Below, one piece after another: positions 7,563 through 16,581 of a stretch of DNA of 64,000 bases (position 1 is its first letter; each line of letters begins with the position of its first letter). The translations under genes and the position numbers were made by a program. Where the stretch lies: assembly GCF_021233435.1 (NCBI RefSeq), contig NZ_CP089468.1:1-64000 (forward strand), read 5' to 3'. The DNA is from Halobacterium noricense. GTDB taxonomy: Archaea > Halobacteriota > Halobacteria > Halobacteriales > Halobacteriaceae. Under the pieces are notes generated by a model. The model was not told the DNA's origin and did not search any database. It was given only the letters and a program-made list of their open reading frames with translations.

Positions 7563-8819
7563 ATGACAGGAGGAACGGTCGCGCTCGCCTTCTCCGGCGG
7601 GCTCGACACGACGGTTTGCGTACCGCTGCTGAAAGAAGAGTACGGCTACGACGACGTCATCGGCGTGACAGTCGACGTCGGCCAGCCCGAGTCAGAGTTC
7701 GCCGAAGCCCACGAGACGGCCGACGCGCTCGGCGTCGACCACTACGTCGTGGACGCGAAAGCCGAGTTCGCCGACCTCTGCTTCGAGGCGGTGCAGGCGA
7801 ACGCCAGCTACCAGGGCTACCCGCTCGGCACGGCGCTCGCGCGCCCGGTCATCGCCGAGGCGATTCTCGGCGTCGCCGAGGAACAAGGCTGCACGGCGCT
7901 CGCACACGGCTGCACCGGGAAGGGCAACGACCAACTGCGCTTCGAGGCCGTCTGGCGCGCCAGCGACCTCGACGTCATCGCCCCCGTCCGCGAACTCGGC
8001 CTCACGCGCGAGTGGGAAATCGACTACGCCGACGAGAAAGGCCTGCCAGTCGAGGCAGGCAACGAGGGCGAGTGGAGCATCGACACGAACCTCTGGAGCC
8101 GCTCCGTGGAGGGCGGCCAGCTCGAAGACCCCGGCTACGAGCCGCCGGCGGACATCTACAACTGGACGGACGCCCCCAGCGACGAGACCGAAACCATCGA
8201 CATCGAGTTCGAGCAGGGCGTCCCGGTTGCCGTCGACGGCGACGAGATGGAGCCGGTCCCGCTCATCGAGCACCTCAACGACCTCGCCGGGAGCTACGGC
8301 GTCGGCCGCACGGACATGATGGAGGACCGCATGCTCGGCCTGAAGGTCCGCGAGAACTACGAGCACCCGGCGGCGACGACGCTGCTGACGGCCCACGAGG
8401 CGCTCGAACAGCTCGTCCTGACGAAAGACGAGCGCGACTTCAGCCAGCAGGTCAGCCAGCAGTGGTCCCAGAAGGCCTACGAGGGCCTCGTCGACCACCC
8501 GCTGATGGACGCGCTCAACGGCTTCTTCGAGGGCACCCAGCAGAAGGTCACGGGCACGGTCACCATCAAATTCGAGGGCGGGCAGGCCCGTCCGGTCGCC
8601 CGCGAGAGCGAGTACGCGGTGTACTCCGCGGACGCCGCGAGCTTCGACACCGAGACCGTCAACGGCATCGAGCAGGGCGACGCGACCGGCGTCGCGAAGT
8701 ACCACGGCTTCCAGTCCCGCCTCGCGAACGCGAGCAAGCCCGAACTCAAGCCCGACGGCGGCGACGAGGCGCAGAACGCCTCGGGAAGTACGAGCAACGA
8801 CGGAGCGATCGACGAATGA
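7563..8819 (+). CDS. argG: Argininosuccinate synthase
   Basis: Condenses citrulline and aspartate with ATP in arginine synthesis. The 418 residues start MTGGTVALAFSGGLDTTV, with the PP-loop SGGLDTT at about 11-17. The downstream motifs ALAHGCTGKGNDQLRFE and YNWTDAPSD are intact. The C-terminal tail is longer than usual and Gln/Asn/Ser-rich (AQNASGSTSNDG). It includes a 7-bp palindrome with five-base loop at 8765-8783, like the inserts seen elsewhere. Its stop overlaps the argH start (ATGA). Confidence 0.95.
   Translation: MTGGTVALAFSGGLDTTVCVPLLKEEYGYDDVIGVTVDVGQPESEFAEAHETADALGVDHYVVDAKAEFADLCFEAVQANASYQGYPLGTALARPVIAEAILGVAEEQGCTALAHGCTGKGNDQLRFEAVWRASDLDVIAPVRELGLTREWEIDYADEKGLPVEAGNEGEWSIDTNLWSRSVEGGQLEDPGYEPPADIYNWTDAPSDETETIDIEFEQGVPVAVDGDEMEPVPLIEHLNDLAGSYGVGRTDMMEDRMLGLKVRENYEHPAATTLLTAHEALEQLVLTKDERDFSQQVSQQWSQKAYEGLVDHPLMDALNGFFEGTQQKVTGTVTIKFEGGQARPVARESEYAVYSADAASFDTETVNGIEQGDATGVAKYHGFQSRLANASKPELKPDGGDEAQNASGSTSNDGAIDE
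8765..8783. repeat. Palindrome in the argG 3' tail
   Basis: Arms cgaggcg (8765-8771) and cgcctcg (8777-8783) flank a five-base loop. It encodes part of the extra C-terminal tail of ArgG and may belong to the palindromic insert family described in the findings. Confidence 0.4.
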
Positions 8820-10345
8820 GCGGGGAGAACGACGGCACGGTGGTGCGCCGCGACCGCTTCAGCGGCGGCCCCGCGCGGTCGTTCCTCTCCTCGATGGACG
8901 CCGACCACCGCATCTTCGCGGCGGACCTCGCGGTCGACCGCGCGCACGTCGTGATGCTCGCCGAACAGGGCGTCGTCGACGACGACGAGGCGGCGACGAT
9001 TCTTTCCGCGCTCGACAGCGTCGAGGACGCCGGCTTCGACGCGCTCCCCGACGGCGAGGACGTCCACGAAGCAATCGAGACCGCGGTCGTCGAACGCGTC
9101 GGCCCGGTCGGCGGGAAGATGCACACGGCGCGCTCGCGCAACGACGAGGTCGCCACCTGCATCCGGTGTCGCCTCCGCGAGGACGTGCTGGACGCGCTGA
9201 ACGTCGTCCTGACGCTCCGCACGGCGCTGGCGGACGTCGCCGAGGCCGAAGCGGAGACCGTGATGCCGGGGTACACGCACCTCCAGCCCGCGCAGCCGAC
9301 GACGGTCGCGCACTGGGCGCTCTCCTACGAGGAGACGCTCGCGCGCGACACCGGCCGGCTGCTGGACGCGTTCGACCGCACGAACCAGTCGCCACTTGGC
9401 GCGGCGGCGTTCGCGGGCACCACGTTCGACGTGGACCGCGAGCGCACCGCCGACCTCCTCGGGTTCGACGGCATCGTGACGAACTCGATGGACGCGTCGG
9501 CGAGCCGCGACTTCCTCCTCGAAACGGTGGCGGCGCTGTCCTCGGTCGCGGTGACGTGCTCGGGGCTCGCGGAGGATATTGTCCTGTTCGCCAACCGCGG
9601 GTTCGTGGAGTTGAGCGACGACTACTCCTCGACGTCCTCGATTATGCCCCAGAAGAAGAACCCGGACACGCTGGAACTCGTGCGCGCGACCGCGGGCGAC
9701 GCGGTGGGCGCGTACACGAGTCTCGCGACGACGCTGAAGGGGCTGCCGCGGGCGTACAACCGCGACCTCCAGCGCGCCACGCCGCACGCGTGGGAGGTCG
9801 TCGACGACGTGACGGACGCCGTGGAGGTGGCCGCGGGCGCAGTCGCAACGGCCGAGTGGCCCGCCGAGGAACTCGAGGCCGCAGCAGGCGAGCGGTTCTC
9901 GACGGCGACCGGCGTGGCGGACGCGCTCGCGGCGGCGGGGATGCCGTTCCGCACCGCCCACGAAATCGTCGCGCTCGCGGCCGAACACGGCGAGGCGGCG
10001 GACGCGACGAACTCGGTTCCGGAGAGCCACGCCAGCGACGGCGTCAGCGGCATCGCCGGCGAGCACAGCGCGGATCTCGTCGCGGTGGACGCGGCGGCCC
10101 GCGAAGTGACCGGGAAGCCGCTGTCGGAACTCGCGGACCCGGAGGTCGTGGCCGCGGCGCTGGACCCCGTGACGAACGTCGCACAGCGCGACTCCACGGG
10201 CGGTCCCGCGCCCGAGGCCGTCCGGGACGCGCTCGACGACGTGCGGGTCGCGCTCGCAGCGGACGAGGCAGCGGTCGCGGACCACGAGGAAGCGCTGGCC
10301 GCGGCGGCCGACGACCTCGCCGCGGAGGTGGCGACGTATGAGTGA
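8816..10345 (+). CDS. argH: Argininosuccinate lyase
   Basis: Releases arginine and fumarate from argininosuccinate. The 509 residues belong to the fumarase/aspartase superfamily. The signature SSIMPQKKNPD lies at about residues 276-286. The segments GGKMHTARSRND and PGYTHLQPAQPTTVAHW are intact. I start at ATG 8816, which overlaps the argG stop by 4 bases and gives MSGENDGTVVRRDRFSGGPA, the expected N-terminus. The frame is open much further upstream, but that part is a shadow of argG. Confidence 0.95.
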   Translation: MSGENDGTVVRRDRFSGGPARSFLSSMDADHRIFAADLAVDRAHVVMLAEQGVVDDDEAATILSALDSVEDAGFDALPDGEDVHEAIETAVVERVGPVGGKMHTARSRNDEVATCIRCRLREDVLDALNVVLTLRTALADVAEAEAETVMPGYTHLQPAQPTTVAHWALSYEETLARDTGRLLDAFDRTNQSPLGAAAFAGTTFDVDRERTADLLGFDGIVTNSMDASASRDFLLETVAALSSVAVTCSGLAEDIVLFANRGFVELSDDYSSTSSIMPQKKNPDTLELVRATAGDAVGAYTSLATTLKGLPRAYNRDLQRATPHAWEVVDDVTDAVEVAAGAVATAEWPAEELEAAAGERFSTATGVADALAAAGMPFRTAHEIVALAAEHGEAADATNSVPESHASDGVSGIAGEHSADLVAVDAAAREVTGKPLSELADPEVVAAALDPVTNVAQRDSTGGPAPEAVRDALDDVRVALAADEAAVADHEEALAAAADDLAAEVATYE

Positions 10346-10575
10346 GGCGGCCGCTGCCACAGCCGGCGACGAGCAGCCGGCGAGCACGCCAGCCGGCCTG
10401 CGACGAGAGCGACCGCCCCTCCGTGGGCAAATAGACAACATACTTACTACGTATCTGGTTCCGATTGCTCGCTCGGTTCGCGCGCTTTCGCGCCGTTAGC
10501 TGCTTCTCCAGCTAGTAAAAGAAGTTTGACAAGTCCGATTAGCTTAAGTGCTATCAGTGAGAACGTGGGAGTGCT
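10346..10575. other. Spacer with promoter between argH and lysW
   Basis: This 230-base gap separates argGH from the lysW-argX-CBDEF block. A TATA-like agcttaagtgc lies about 27-35 bases before the lysW ATG, so lysW probably has its own leaderless promoter. An AGCTG/CAGCT inverted repeat is at about 10498-10513. A 53-codon frame overlapping the argH end (10338-10499) is not convincing as a gene. Confidence 0.5.
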
Positions 10576-10740
10576 ATGAGCACATGTCCCGAATGCGGGT
10601 CCGACGTGGCCCTGCACGACGACCTCGAAGTCGGCGAAATCGTCGACTGCGACACCTGTGGCACCGAACTGGAAGTCGTCGACACCGCCCCGCCGGTCCT
10701 CGATCGAGCGCCCGAGCTCTCCGAGGATTGGGGGGAGTAA
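10576..10740 (+). CDS. lysW: LysW-type amino-group carrier protein for arginine synthesis
   Basis: A 54-residue carrier whose C-terminal glutamate is joined to the amino group of glutamate, protecting it through the pathway. The start is MSTCPECGSDVALHDDLE, with zinc-ribbon pairs CPEC and CDTC. The end is the diagnostic EDWGE, needed for attachment. It replaces the N-acetyl group used in bacteria and is followed one base later by argX. Confidence 0.93.
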   Translation: MSTCPECGSDVALHDDLEVGEIVDCDTCGTELEVVDTAPPVLDRAPELSEDWGE

Positions 10741-10741
10741 G

Positions 10742-11608
10742 TTGCGCGTCGGCATCCTGTACTCCCGGATTCGGAAGGACGAGAAACTGCTGCTCGCCGA
10801 GCTGCGCGAGCGCGGCCACGCCGTCGAGAAAATCGACGTCCGCAAGCACGGGTTCGGCCTCGACGGCACCGACGCCGCCCTCGCGGACTGCGACCTCGTG
10901 GTGGACCGCTGCCTGGCGACCAGCCGCAGCAAGTACGCCACGGAGTTCTGCGAGCACTACGACGTCCCCGTCGTGAACAGCCCCGACACCGCGGCCGTCT
11001 GCGCGGACAAAGTGCGGACGAGCCTCGCGCTCGACGACGCGGGACTCCCCACGCCCGACACCACGGTCGCGTTCACCACCGAGAGCGCGCTGGAGGCCGT
11101 CGAGTCGTACGGCTACCCCTGCGTGCTGAAGCCCGTCGTGGGCTCGTGGGGGCGCTTGATGGCGAAGCTGGACTCGCGGAACGCCGCGGAGGCGGTCCTC
11201 GAACACAAGGCGACGCTGGGGCACTACGAGCACAAGGTGTTCTACATCCAGGACTTCGTCGAGAAGCCGGGGCGCGACATCCGCGTGCTGGCGACCGACG
11301 GCGAGCCCGTCGCCGCGATGACGCGCTCGGGCGACCACTGGCTGACCAACGCCGCGAAGGGCGCGGAGACGAACTCCTTCGAGGTCGACGAGGAGGTCGC
11401 CGACCTCGTCGAGACCGCCAGCGACGCGGTCGGCGGCGGCCTGCTGGGTGTGGACCTGATGGAGACCGGCGACGGCTACACCGTGCACGAAGTCAACCAC
11501 ACCGTGGAGTTCAAGGCGCTGAACGATGCCAGCGATGTCGACGTCCCGGCTGCGGTCGTCGACTGGCTGGAGGACCGCGCGGCCGCGGAAGTGGAGGTGA
11601 CGCCCTGA
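10742..11608 (+). CDS. argX: Glutamate-LysW ligase (ATP-grasp)
   Basis: Attaches the amino group of glutamate to LysW. The 288 residues form an ATP-grasp ligase of the LysX/RimK type. Expected segments are present: N-terminal MRVGILYSRIRKDEKLLL, CVLKPVVGSWGRLMAK, IQDFVEKPGRDIRV and the metal/ATP motif HEVNHTVEFK near residue 255. The start is TTG at 10742, one base after the lysW stop; the upstream frame is a shadow of lysW. The stop overlaps argC by one base. Context makes glutamate rather than aminoadipate the likely substrate. Confidence 0.9.
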   Translation: MRVGILYSRIRKDEKLLLAELRERGHAVEKIDVRKHGFGLDGTDAALADCDLVVDRCLATSRSKYATEFCEHYDVPVVNSPDTAAVCADKVRTSLALDDAGLPTPDTTVAFTTESALEAVESYGYPCVLKPVVGSWGRLMAKLDSRNAAEAVLEHKATLGHYEHKVFYIQDFVEKPGRDIRVLATDGEPVAAMTRSGDHWLTNAAKGAETNSFEVDEEVADLVETASDAVGGGLLGVDLMETGDGYTVHEVNHTVEFKALNDASDVDVPAAVVDWLEDRAAAEVEVTP

Positions 11609-12687
11609 TGGCGGCCACCGGCGGCACGACCGCGACGGTCGTCGGCGGGAGCGGGTTCGCGGGCGGCGAACTCCTCCGCCTGCTCGCCGGCCACCCCGGC
11701 TTCGAGGTGGCGCAGGCGACCAGCCGCGAGTACACGAACAAGACTGTCGGGAGCGTCCACCCGAACCTCCGCGACCTCGACCTGCGCTTCACGCCGCCGA
11801 CGGACCTCGAATCCGTCGACGTGCTGTTCGCGGCAGCACCGCACGGCGTCGCGATGGACCACCTCGACGAGTGGCAGGCCGCCGCGGACACCGTGGTCGA
11901 CCTGAGCGCGGACTTCCGCCTCGAAACCGAAGCGCAGTACAGCGAGTGGTACGACGGCCACAGTGCGCCCGAACACCTCGACGACGCGGTGTACGCGCTC
12001 CCCGAATTGAGTCGGGGCGACCTGCCGGGCGCGAACCTGATTGCGGGCGGCGGTTGCAACGCCACCGCGACGATTCTCGGCCTGCTCCCCCTGCAGGAGG
12101 CCGGCCTCCTCGACGACGCGCACGTCGTCGTGGACGTGAAAGTCGGCTCCTCGGAGGGTGGCGCGGGCGGCGGCCCCGCCTCCTCGCACCCCGAGCGCTC
12201 GGGCGTCGTGCGCCCGTACGCGCCCACGAGCCACCGCCACGAGGCCGAAATCGAGCAGGAACTCGGGCTCTCGGTCTCCTTTACCGCGCACGCCGTGGAC
12301 ATGGTCCGCGGCGCGAGCGCGACCTGCCACGTGTTCCCCGCGAACGGAGTGAGCGGGGGCTCGGAAGACTCGTCTTCCGGTGTCTCCACGGGCGACCTCT
12401 GGAGCGCGTACCGTGGGACGTACGAGCACGAACCGTTCGTGGACGTCGTCGCGGGCGGCAGCGGCGTCTACCGCTACCCCGAGCCGAAGGCCGTCGCCGG
12501 CACGAACGGCGCGGAGGTCGGCTTCGAACTGGACGAGGACAACGACCGCATCGTGGCGTTCTCGGCCATCGACAACATGATGAAAGGCTCCGCCGGGCAG
12601 GCCGTCCACGCGGCGAACGTCGCGCTCGGCTTCGAGGAGGCCGCGGGCCTCGACCAACTCGGGTTGCACCCGGTGGGGAGTCCATGA
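11608..12687 (+). CDS. argC: [LysW]-glutamyl phosphate reductase
   Basis: Reduces LysW-glutamyl phosphate to the semialdehyde. The 359 residues have the NADP-binding start TVVGGSGFAGGELL, catalytic C150 in GGGCNATAT and the KVGSSEGGAGGG loop. An unusual segment ([16 protein letters not shown], about residues 247-262) interrupts a normally short stretch between CHVFP and DLWSAYRG. It is encoded by a palindromic insert of which 27 bases are identical to one in ligA. Start and stop overlap argX and argB. Confidence 0.93.
   Translation: MAATGGTTATVVGGSGFAGGELLRLLAGHPGFEVAQATSREYTNKTVGSVHPNLRDLDLRFTPPTDLESVDVLFAAAPHGVAMDHLDEWQAAADTVVDLSADFRLETEAQYSEWYDGHSAPEHLDDAVYALPELSRGDLPGANLIAGGGCNATATILGLLPLQEAGLLDDAHVVVDVKVGSSEGGAGGGPASSHPERSGVVRPYAPTSHRHEAEIEQELGLSVSFTAHAVDMVRGASATCHVFPANGVSGGSEDSSSGVSTGDLWSAYRGTYEHEPFVDVVAGGSGVYRYPEPKAVAGTNGAEVGFELDEDNDRIVAFSAIDNMMKGSAGQAVHAANVALGFEEAAGLDQLGLHPVGSP
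12357..12383. repeat. Palindromic insert in argC, identical to one in ligA
   Basis: These 27 bases are identical to 28024-28050 in ligA. The core arms cggaagac (12362-12369) and gtcttccg (12372-12379) are perfect. GVS is repeated either side at an 11-codon offset, so the insertion is probably 33 bases and in frame. Confidence 0.8.
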
Positions 12688-13520
12688 CGGTAGTAGTGAA
12701 AATCGGCGGCGCGCGCGCCGTCGACCCGGCGGGCGCGGTGACCGACGTCGCACACCTCACGGTGAACGACGAGGACGTCGTGGTCGTCCACGGCGGGTCG
12801 ACGGCGGTCGACGACGCGCTCGACCAGATGGGCAAGGAGCCCGAGTACGTGGAGTCGCCGTCGGGCGTCACCGGCCGGTTCACGGACGAGGAGACGATGG
12901 ACGTCTTCGAGATGGCGATGGGGAAGGTCAACACCGACCTCGTCGCGGCGTTCGAGAACGCGGGCGTGCCCGCGGTCGGCCTCAACGGCGTCGACGGGAA
13001 ACTGCTGACGGGGCCGCGGAAGTCCGCGGTGCGCGTCGTCGAGGACGGCAAGCAAAAAATTCGCCGCGGCGAGCACTCCGGCACCATCGAGGAAGTCAAC
13101 ACTGACTTGCTGGAGACTCAGTTGAACGCGGGCTACGTGCCCGTGGTGTCGGTGCCGATGTTCGCGAAGGAGAGCGACGACGAGGAGGAGTGGACGCCCG
13201 TGAACGCGGACGCGGACCGCGCGGCAGCGGCCGTCGCGGGCGCGCTCGACGCGACGCTGGTCGTGCTGACCGACGTCGAGGGCGTCTACGCCGACCGCGA
13301 CGACCCGACTTCGCTCATCGAGGAGGTGTTGACTCCCGCGGACCTCGACGGCGCGAAAGCGGCCGCGGAGGGGTTCATGACGAAGAAGGTGCTGGCGGCG
13401 ACCGAAGCGCTGGAGGGCGGCGCGGAGGCGGTCGTGGTGTCGGACGCGAACCGCCGCGACCCCATCGTCGCCGCGCTCGAAGGTGCTGGGACGCGCTTCA
13501 GCCCGGAGGCCCTCTCATGA
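12684..13520 (+). CDS. argB: [LysW]-glutamate kinase (acetylglutamate kinase family)
   Basis: Phosphorylates LysW-bound glutamate. The 278 residues belong to the amino acid kinase family. Glycine-rich substrate loops are KIGGARA (6-12) and VHGGSTAVD (about 34-42). The ATP-binding region NADADRAAAAVAGAL and the lysine-containing GFMTKKVLAA segment are intact. It overlaps argC by 4 bases and argD by 4 bases, consistent with one polycistronic message. The neighbouring lysW identifies the carrier-bound substrate. Confidence 0.92.
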   Translation: MTVVVKIGGARAVDPAGAVTDVAHLTVNDEDVVVVHGGSTAVDDALDQMGKEPEYVESPSGVTGRFTDEETMDVFEMAMGKVNTDLVAAFENAGVPAVGLNGVDGKLLTGPRKSAVRVVEDGKQKIRRGEHSGTIEEVNTDLLETQLNAGYVPVVSVPMFAKESDDEEEWTPVNADADRAAAAVAGALDATLVVLTDVEGVYADRDDPTSLIEEVLTPADLDGAKAAAEGFMTKKVLAATEALEGGAEAVVVSDANRRDPIVAALEGAGTRFSPEALS

Positions 13521-14629
13521 GCGGCTTCGTCTTCGGGGAGAAGCCCATCCAAATCGAATCCGGCGAGGGGCCGTACGTCTACGACGACGACGGGAACGAG
13601 TACCTCGACATGGGCGCGTCGTACGCGTGCGCGCCGGCCGGCCACTGCCACCCCGACGTGGTCGACGCCGTCGAGTCGCAGGCCAGCGACCTGCTGTTCG
13701 TGCAGGGCTCGTACCCCACGGAGACCCGGACCGCGCTCTACGACCGCCTCGGCGACCTCGCGCCCGGCGAGCTGGACAACGTCTGGCTCTGTAACTCCGG
13801 GACGGAAGCCAACGAGGCGGCGCTGAAGTTCGCGCGCCACGCGACCGGCCGCGAGAAGGTCGTCGCGGCCAAGCGCGCGTTCCACGGCCGCACGCTCGGC
13901 GCGCTGGCGGCGACGTGGAAGCAGCAGTACCGCGAGGGGTTCGCGGTCCCCGAGAACGTGGAGTTCGTCGACTACGGGGACAGTGACGCGCTCGCCGAGG
14001 CCGTCGACGACGAGACGGCGGCTGTCATTCTCGAGCCGATTCAGGGCGAGGGTGGCGTCCACTCCGCGCCCGAGGGCTACCTGCAGGCCGCGCGCGACGC
14101 CTGCGACGAGACGGGTGCGGCGCTCGTCTTCGACGAGATTCAGACCGGGCTCGGGCGCACGGGCTCGCTGTGGGCGTGCGAGCAGGCCGGCGTCGTGCCG
14201 GACGCGCTCACCGTCGCGAAGGGGCTGGGCAGCGGCCTCCCCATCGGCGCGACGCTGGTCGCGGACTGGCTCGCGGAGGACAGCGGCAACCACGGCTCGA
14301 CGTTCTCCGGCGGCCCCGTGCCGTGCGCGGCGGCGCTCGCGACGATCGACGTTCTGGAGGACGACGACCTCGCGGCGAACGCGGCGAGCGTCGGCGACTA
14401 CCTCCGAGAGCAACTCGCGGAGCTGCCGGTACGTGACGTGCGCGGCGACGGCCTGCTGATTGGCGTCGAGGTGAAACGGGGGGCGAATCGGGCGCTTCGC
14501 GCGCTCGCGATGAACCACGGGATTCTCGCGCTCCCCGCGGGTCGCACCGTGGTACGCCTCTTACCGCCGTTAACTGTCACCGAGTCCCACGCCGATCGCG
14601 TGGTCGACGCGCTCGCCGAGGAGCTATGA
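13517..14629 (+). CDS. argD: [LysW]-ornithine aminotransferase (class III)
   Basis: A PLP enzyme converting LysW-glutamate semialdehyde to LysW-ornithine. The 370 residues carry the class III motifs NSGTEANEAALK, AFHGRT, FDEIQTGLGRTG and the Schiff-base lysine in TVAKGLGSG (about residue 235). The family also makes lysine from LysW substrates, but the arginine genes on both sides favour ornithine. It overlaps argB and argE by 4 bases each. Confidence 0.92.
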   Translation: MSGFVFGEKPIQIESGEGPYVYDDDGNEYLDMGASYACAPAGHCHPDVVDAVESQASDLLFVQGSYPTETRTALYDRLGDLAPGELDNVWLCNSGTEANEAALKFARHATGREKVVAAKRAFHGRTLGALAATWKQQYREGFAVPENVEFVDYGDSDALAEAVDDETAAVILEPIQGEGGVHSAPEGYLQAARDACDETGAALVFDEIQTGLGRTGSLWACEQAGVVPDALTVAKGLGSGLPIGATLVADWLAEDSGNHGSTFSGGPVPCAAALATIDVLEDDDLAANAASVGDYLREQLAELPVRDVRGDGLLIGVEVKRGANRALRALAMNHGILALPAGRTVVRLLPPLTVTESHADRVVDALAEEL

Positions 14630-15666
14630 CCCCACGGGACCTCCTCCGCGACCTCGTCTCGACCCCCTCTGTTTCGGGTGCGGAATCCGAGGCTGCGGGG
14701 GTACTCGTCGACTACTTCGAGCGCCACGGCCGCGAGGCGTGGACCGACGACGCCGGCAACGTCCGCGCGCCCGGCGACGACAGCGTGCTCCTCACGAGCC
14801 ACATCGACACCGTTCCCGGCTACATCGACGTGCGCGTCGAGGACGGGGAGACGTCGAAGACGTCTCAGGCAGACGGCGAACTCTGGGGCCGGGGCAGCGT
14901 GGACGCGACCGGGCCGCTGGCCGCGATGGCCGCGGCGAGCGTCGAGACCGGCGCGTCGTTCGCGGGCGTCGTCGAGGAGGAGACGACCTCGGCGGGCGCG
15001 CGTCACCTCGTCGAGGACCGCGCGGAGCCCGACGCCGTCGTGAACGGCGAACCGTCGGGCTGGGACGCGTTGACGCTGGGCTATCGCGGGCTCGTCGCGG
15101 GCACCTACGAGGTCGCCACCGAGAGCGGTCACTCCTCGCGCCCCGAGCCCAACGCTGTCCAGATTGCGACCGCGTGGACCGAGCGCGTGCGCGCGGCGTT
15201 CCCCGACGACGACACCGTCTTCGAGTCGGTGACCGTCAAGCCCGTCTCCTTCGACGGCGGCCTCGCCGAGGACGGCACCGCCGTCGAGGCGACCGTGGAG
15301 ATGCAGTTCCGGCTGCCGCCCGGCACCACCGCCGACGACGTCTACGAGACGGTCGCGGACTGCACGGAGGCTGGCTCGGTGACGTGGACGGAGTCGATTC
15401 CGCCTGTCATGGCGAGCCCGCGGACGCCCGTCTCGGGCGCGCTCCGCGCGGGCATCCGCGAGGCGGGCGGCGACCCCACGCACCTCCGGAAGACCGGCAC
15501 GAGCGACGCGAATATCTACGCCGGCGCGTGGGACTGCCCCGTCGCCACCTACGGCCCCGGGGACTCCAATTTGGACCACGCGCCCGACGAACGCATCGAC
15601 CTCGCCGCCTTCGACCGCGGCGTCGACGTACTCACCACCGCAGCAGACAGGCTATGCACTTCCTGA
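14626..15666 (+). CDS. argE: [LysW]-ornithine hydrolase (M20 family)
   Basis: Releases ornithine from LysW and regenerates the carrier. The 346 residues form an M20 metallopeptidase-type amidohydrolase. Metal and catalytic motifs are LLTSHIDTVPG (His and Asp, about 61-71), WGRGSVDATGPLAAM and VEEETTSAGA. Between VEDGE and LWGRGS lies a 10-residue extra loop (TSKTSQADGE), encoded by a perfect 8-bp palindrome and bounded by a repeated DGE. The equivalent LysK enzyme is an alternative name. It overlaps argF by 13 bases. Confidence 0.9.
   Translation: MTPRDLLRDLVSTPSVSGAESEAAGVLVDYFERHGREAWTDDAGNVRAPGDDSVLLTSHIDTVPGYIDVRVEDGETSKTSQADGELWGRGSVDATGPLAAMAAASVETGASFAGVVEEETTSAGARHLVEDRAEPDAVVNGEPSGWDALTLGYRGLVAGTYEVATESGHSSRPEPNAVQIATAWTERVRAAFPDDDTVFESVTVKPVSFDGGLAEDGTAVEATVEMQFRLPPGTTADDVYETVADCTEAGSVTWTESIPPVMASPRTPVSGALRAGIREAGGDPTHLRKTGTSDANIYAGAWDCPVATYGPGDSNLDHAPDERIDLAAFDRGVDVLTTAADRLCTS
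14842..14880. repeat. Palindromic insert in argE
   Basis: Arms gagacgtc (14848-14855) and gacgtctc (14859-14866) flank the loop gaa. The repeat gacggggag/gacggcgaa (14842-14850 and 14872-14880) brackets it at a 30-base, in-frame offset. Confidence 0.75.
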
Positions 15667-16535
15667 CAATCGACGACCTCACGACCGACGAACTGGCCGG
15701 CGTCGTAGACGACGCGGCCGCGTTGAAGCGCGCGCAAGCCGACGGCATGCCCCACGAGGCCCTCCCCGGGCGCTCGCTGGCGATGCTGTTCGAGAAGCCG
15801 TCGACGCGAACCCGCGTGAGCTTCGAGGTCGGAATGACCCAGCTCGGCGGCCACGGCGTCTTCCTCGGCGACGACGACATCCAACTGGGCCGCGGCGAAC
15901 CCGTCGCGGACACCGCCCGCGCGCTCGGCCGGTACGTCGACGCGGTGATGGCGCGCGTCTTCGACCACGACGACCTCGAGGAGATTGCCGCGCACGCCGA
16001 CGCGCCGGTCGTGAACGGCCTCACCGACGACGCCCACCCGTGTCAGGCGCTCGCGGACCTCCTGACGCTCCGCGAAGTCGTCGGCGACTCCGGGACGGTG
16101 GCGTGGGTCGGCGACGGCAACAACGTCGCGGCGTCGTTCACCGTCGGCGCGGCGATGATGGGCTACGACGTGCAGGTGGCGACGCCCGAGGGCTACGGCC
16201 TCGACGACTCCGTCATCGCGCGCGCCGAGGAGCACGGCGACGTGACCGTGACCACGGACCCCGAGGCTGCCACCGCGGCCGCCGAAGTCGTCTACACGGA
16301 CGTCTGGGTGAGCATGGGCCAAGAGAGCGAGCGCGAACAGCGCCTCGACGCCTTCGAGGGGTTCCAGGTCGACGACGACCTGCTCGGGGACGCCGCGTTC
16401 ATGCACTGCCTGCCCGCGAACCGCGGCGAGGAAGTCACCGCCGACGTCATCGACGGCCCGCAGTCCGTCGTCTGGCAGCAGGCCGAGAACCGCCTGCACG
16501 CCCAGAAGGCGCTGCTCGTCGAACTCGTGGACTGA
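15654..16535 (+). CDS. argF: Ornithine carbamoyltransferase
   Basis: Makes citrulline from ornithine and carbamoyl phosphate, joining the LysW branch to ArgG. The 293 residues have the carbamoyl phosphate motif STRTR (about 51-55), the HPCQ motif (DDAHPCQALADL) and the ornithine motif HCLP. ATG 15654 lies inside the end of argE, with a 13-base overlap. It is the last gene of the arginine cluster. Confidence 0.95.
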   Translation: MHFLTIDDLTTDELAGVVDDAAALKRAQADGMPHEALPGRSLAMLFEKPSTRTRVSFEVGMTQLGGHGVFLGDDDIQLGRGEPVADTARALGRYVDAVMARVFDHDDLEEIAAHADAPVVNGLTDDAHPCQALADLLTLREVVGDSGTVAWVGDGNNVAASFTVGAAMMGYDVQVATPEGYGLDDSVIARAEEHGDVTVTTDPEAATAAAEVVYTDVWVSMGQESEREQRLDAFEGFQVDDDLLGDAAFMHCLPANRGEEVTADVIDGPQSVVWQQAENRLHAQKALLVELVD

Positions 16536-16581
16536 ACACCCACCGCCAGCTTTTCCGTCGCCGCCCGCGAGCGTGAGCGTG

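Noticed and set aside
8477-10441. A 654-codon antisense frame over argG and argH
   Set aside because: Arg/His-rich shadow of two well-supported genes, with no motif of its own.
10338-10499. A 53-codon frame starting MSEAAAATAGDEQPAS that overlaps the argH stop
   Set aside because: The overlap looks like translational coupling, but the sequence has no family features and runs into the lysW promoter region. A leftover or chance frame is more likely.
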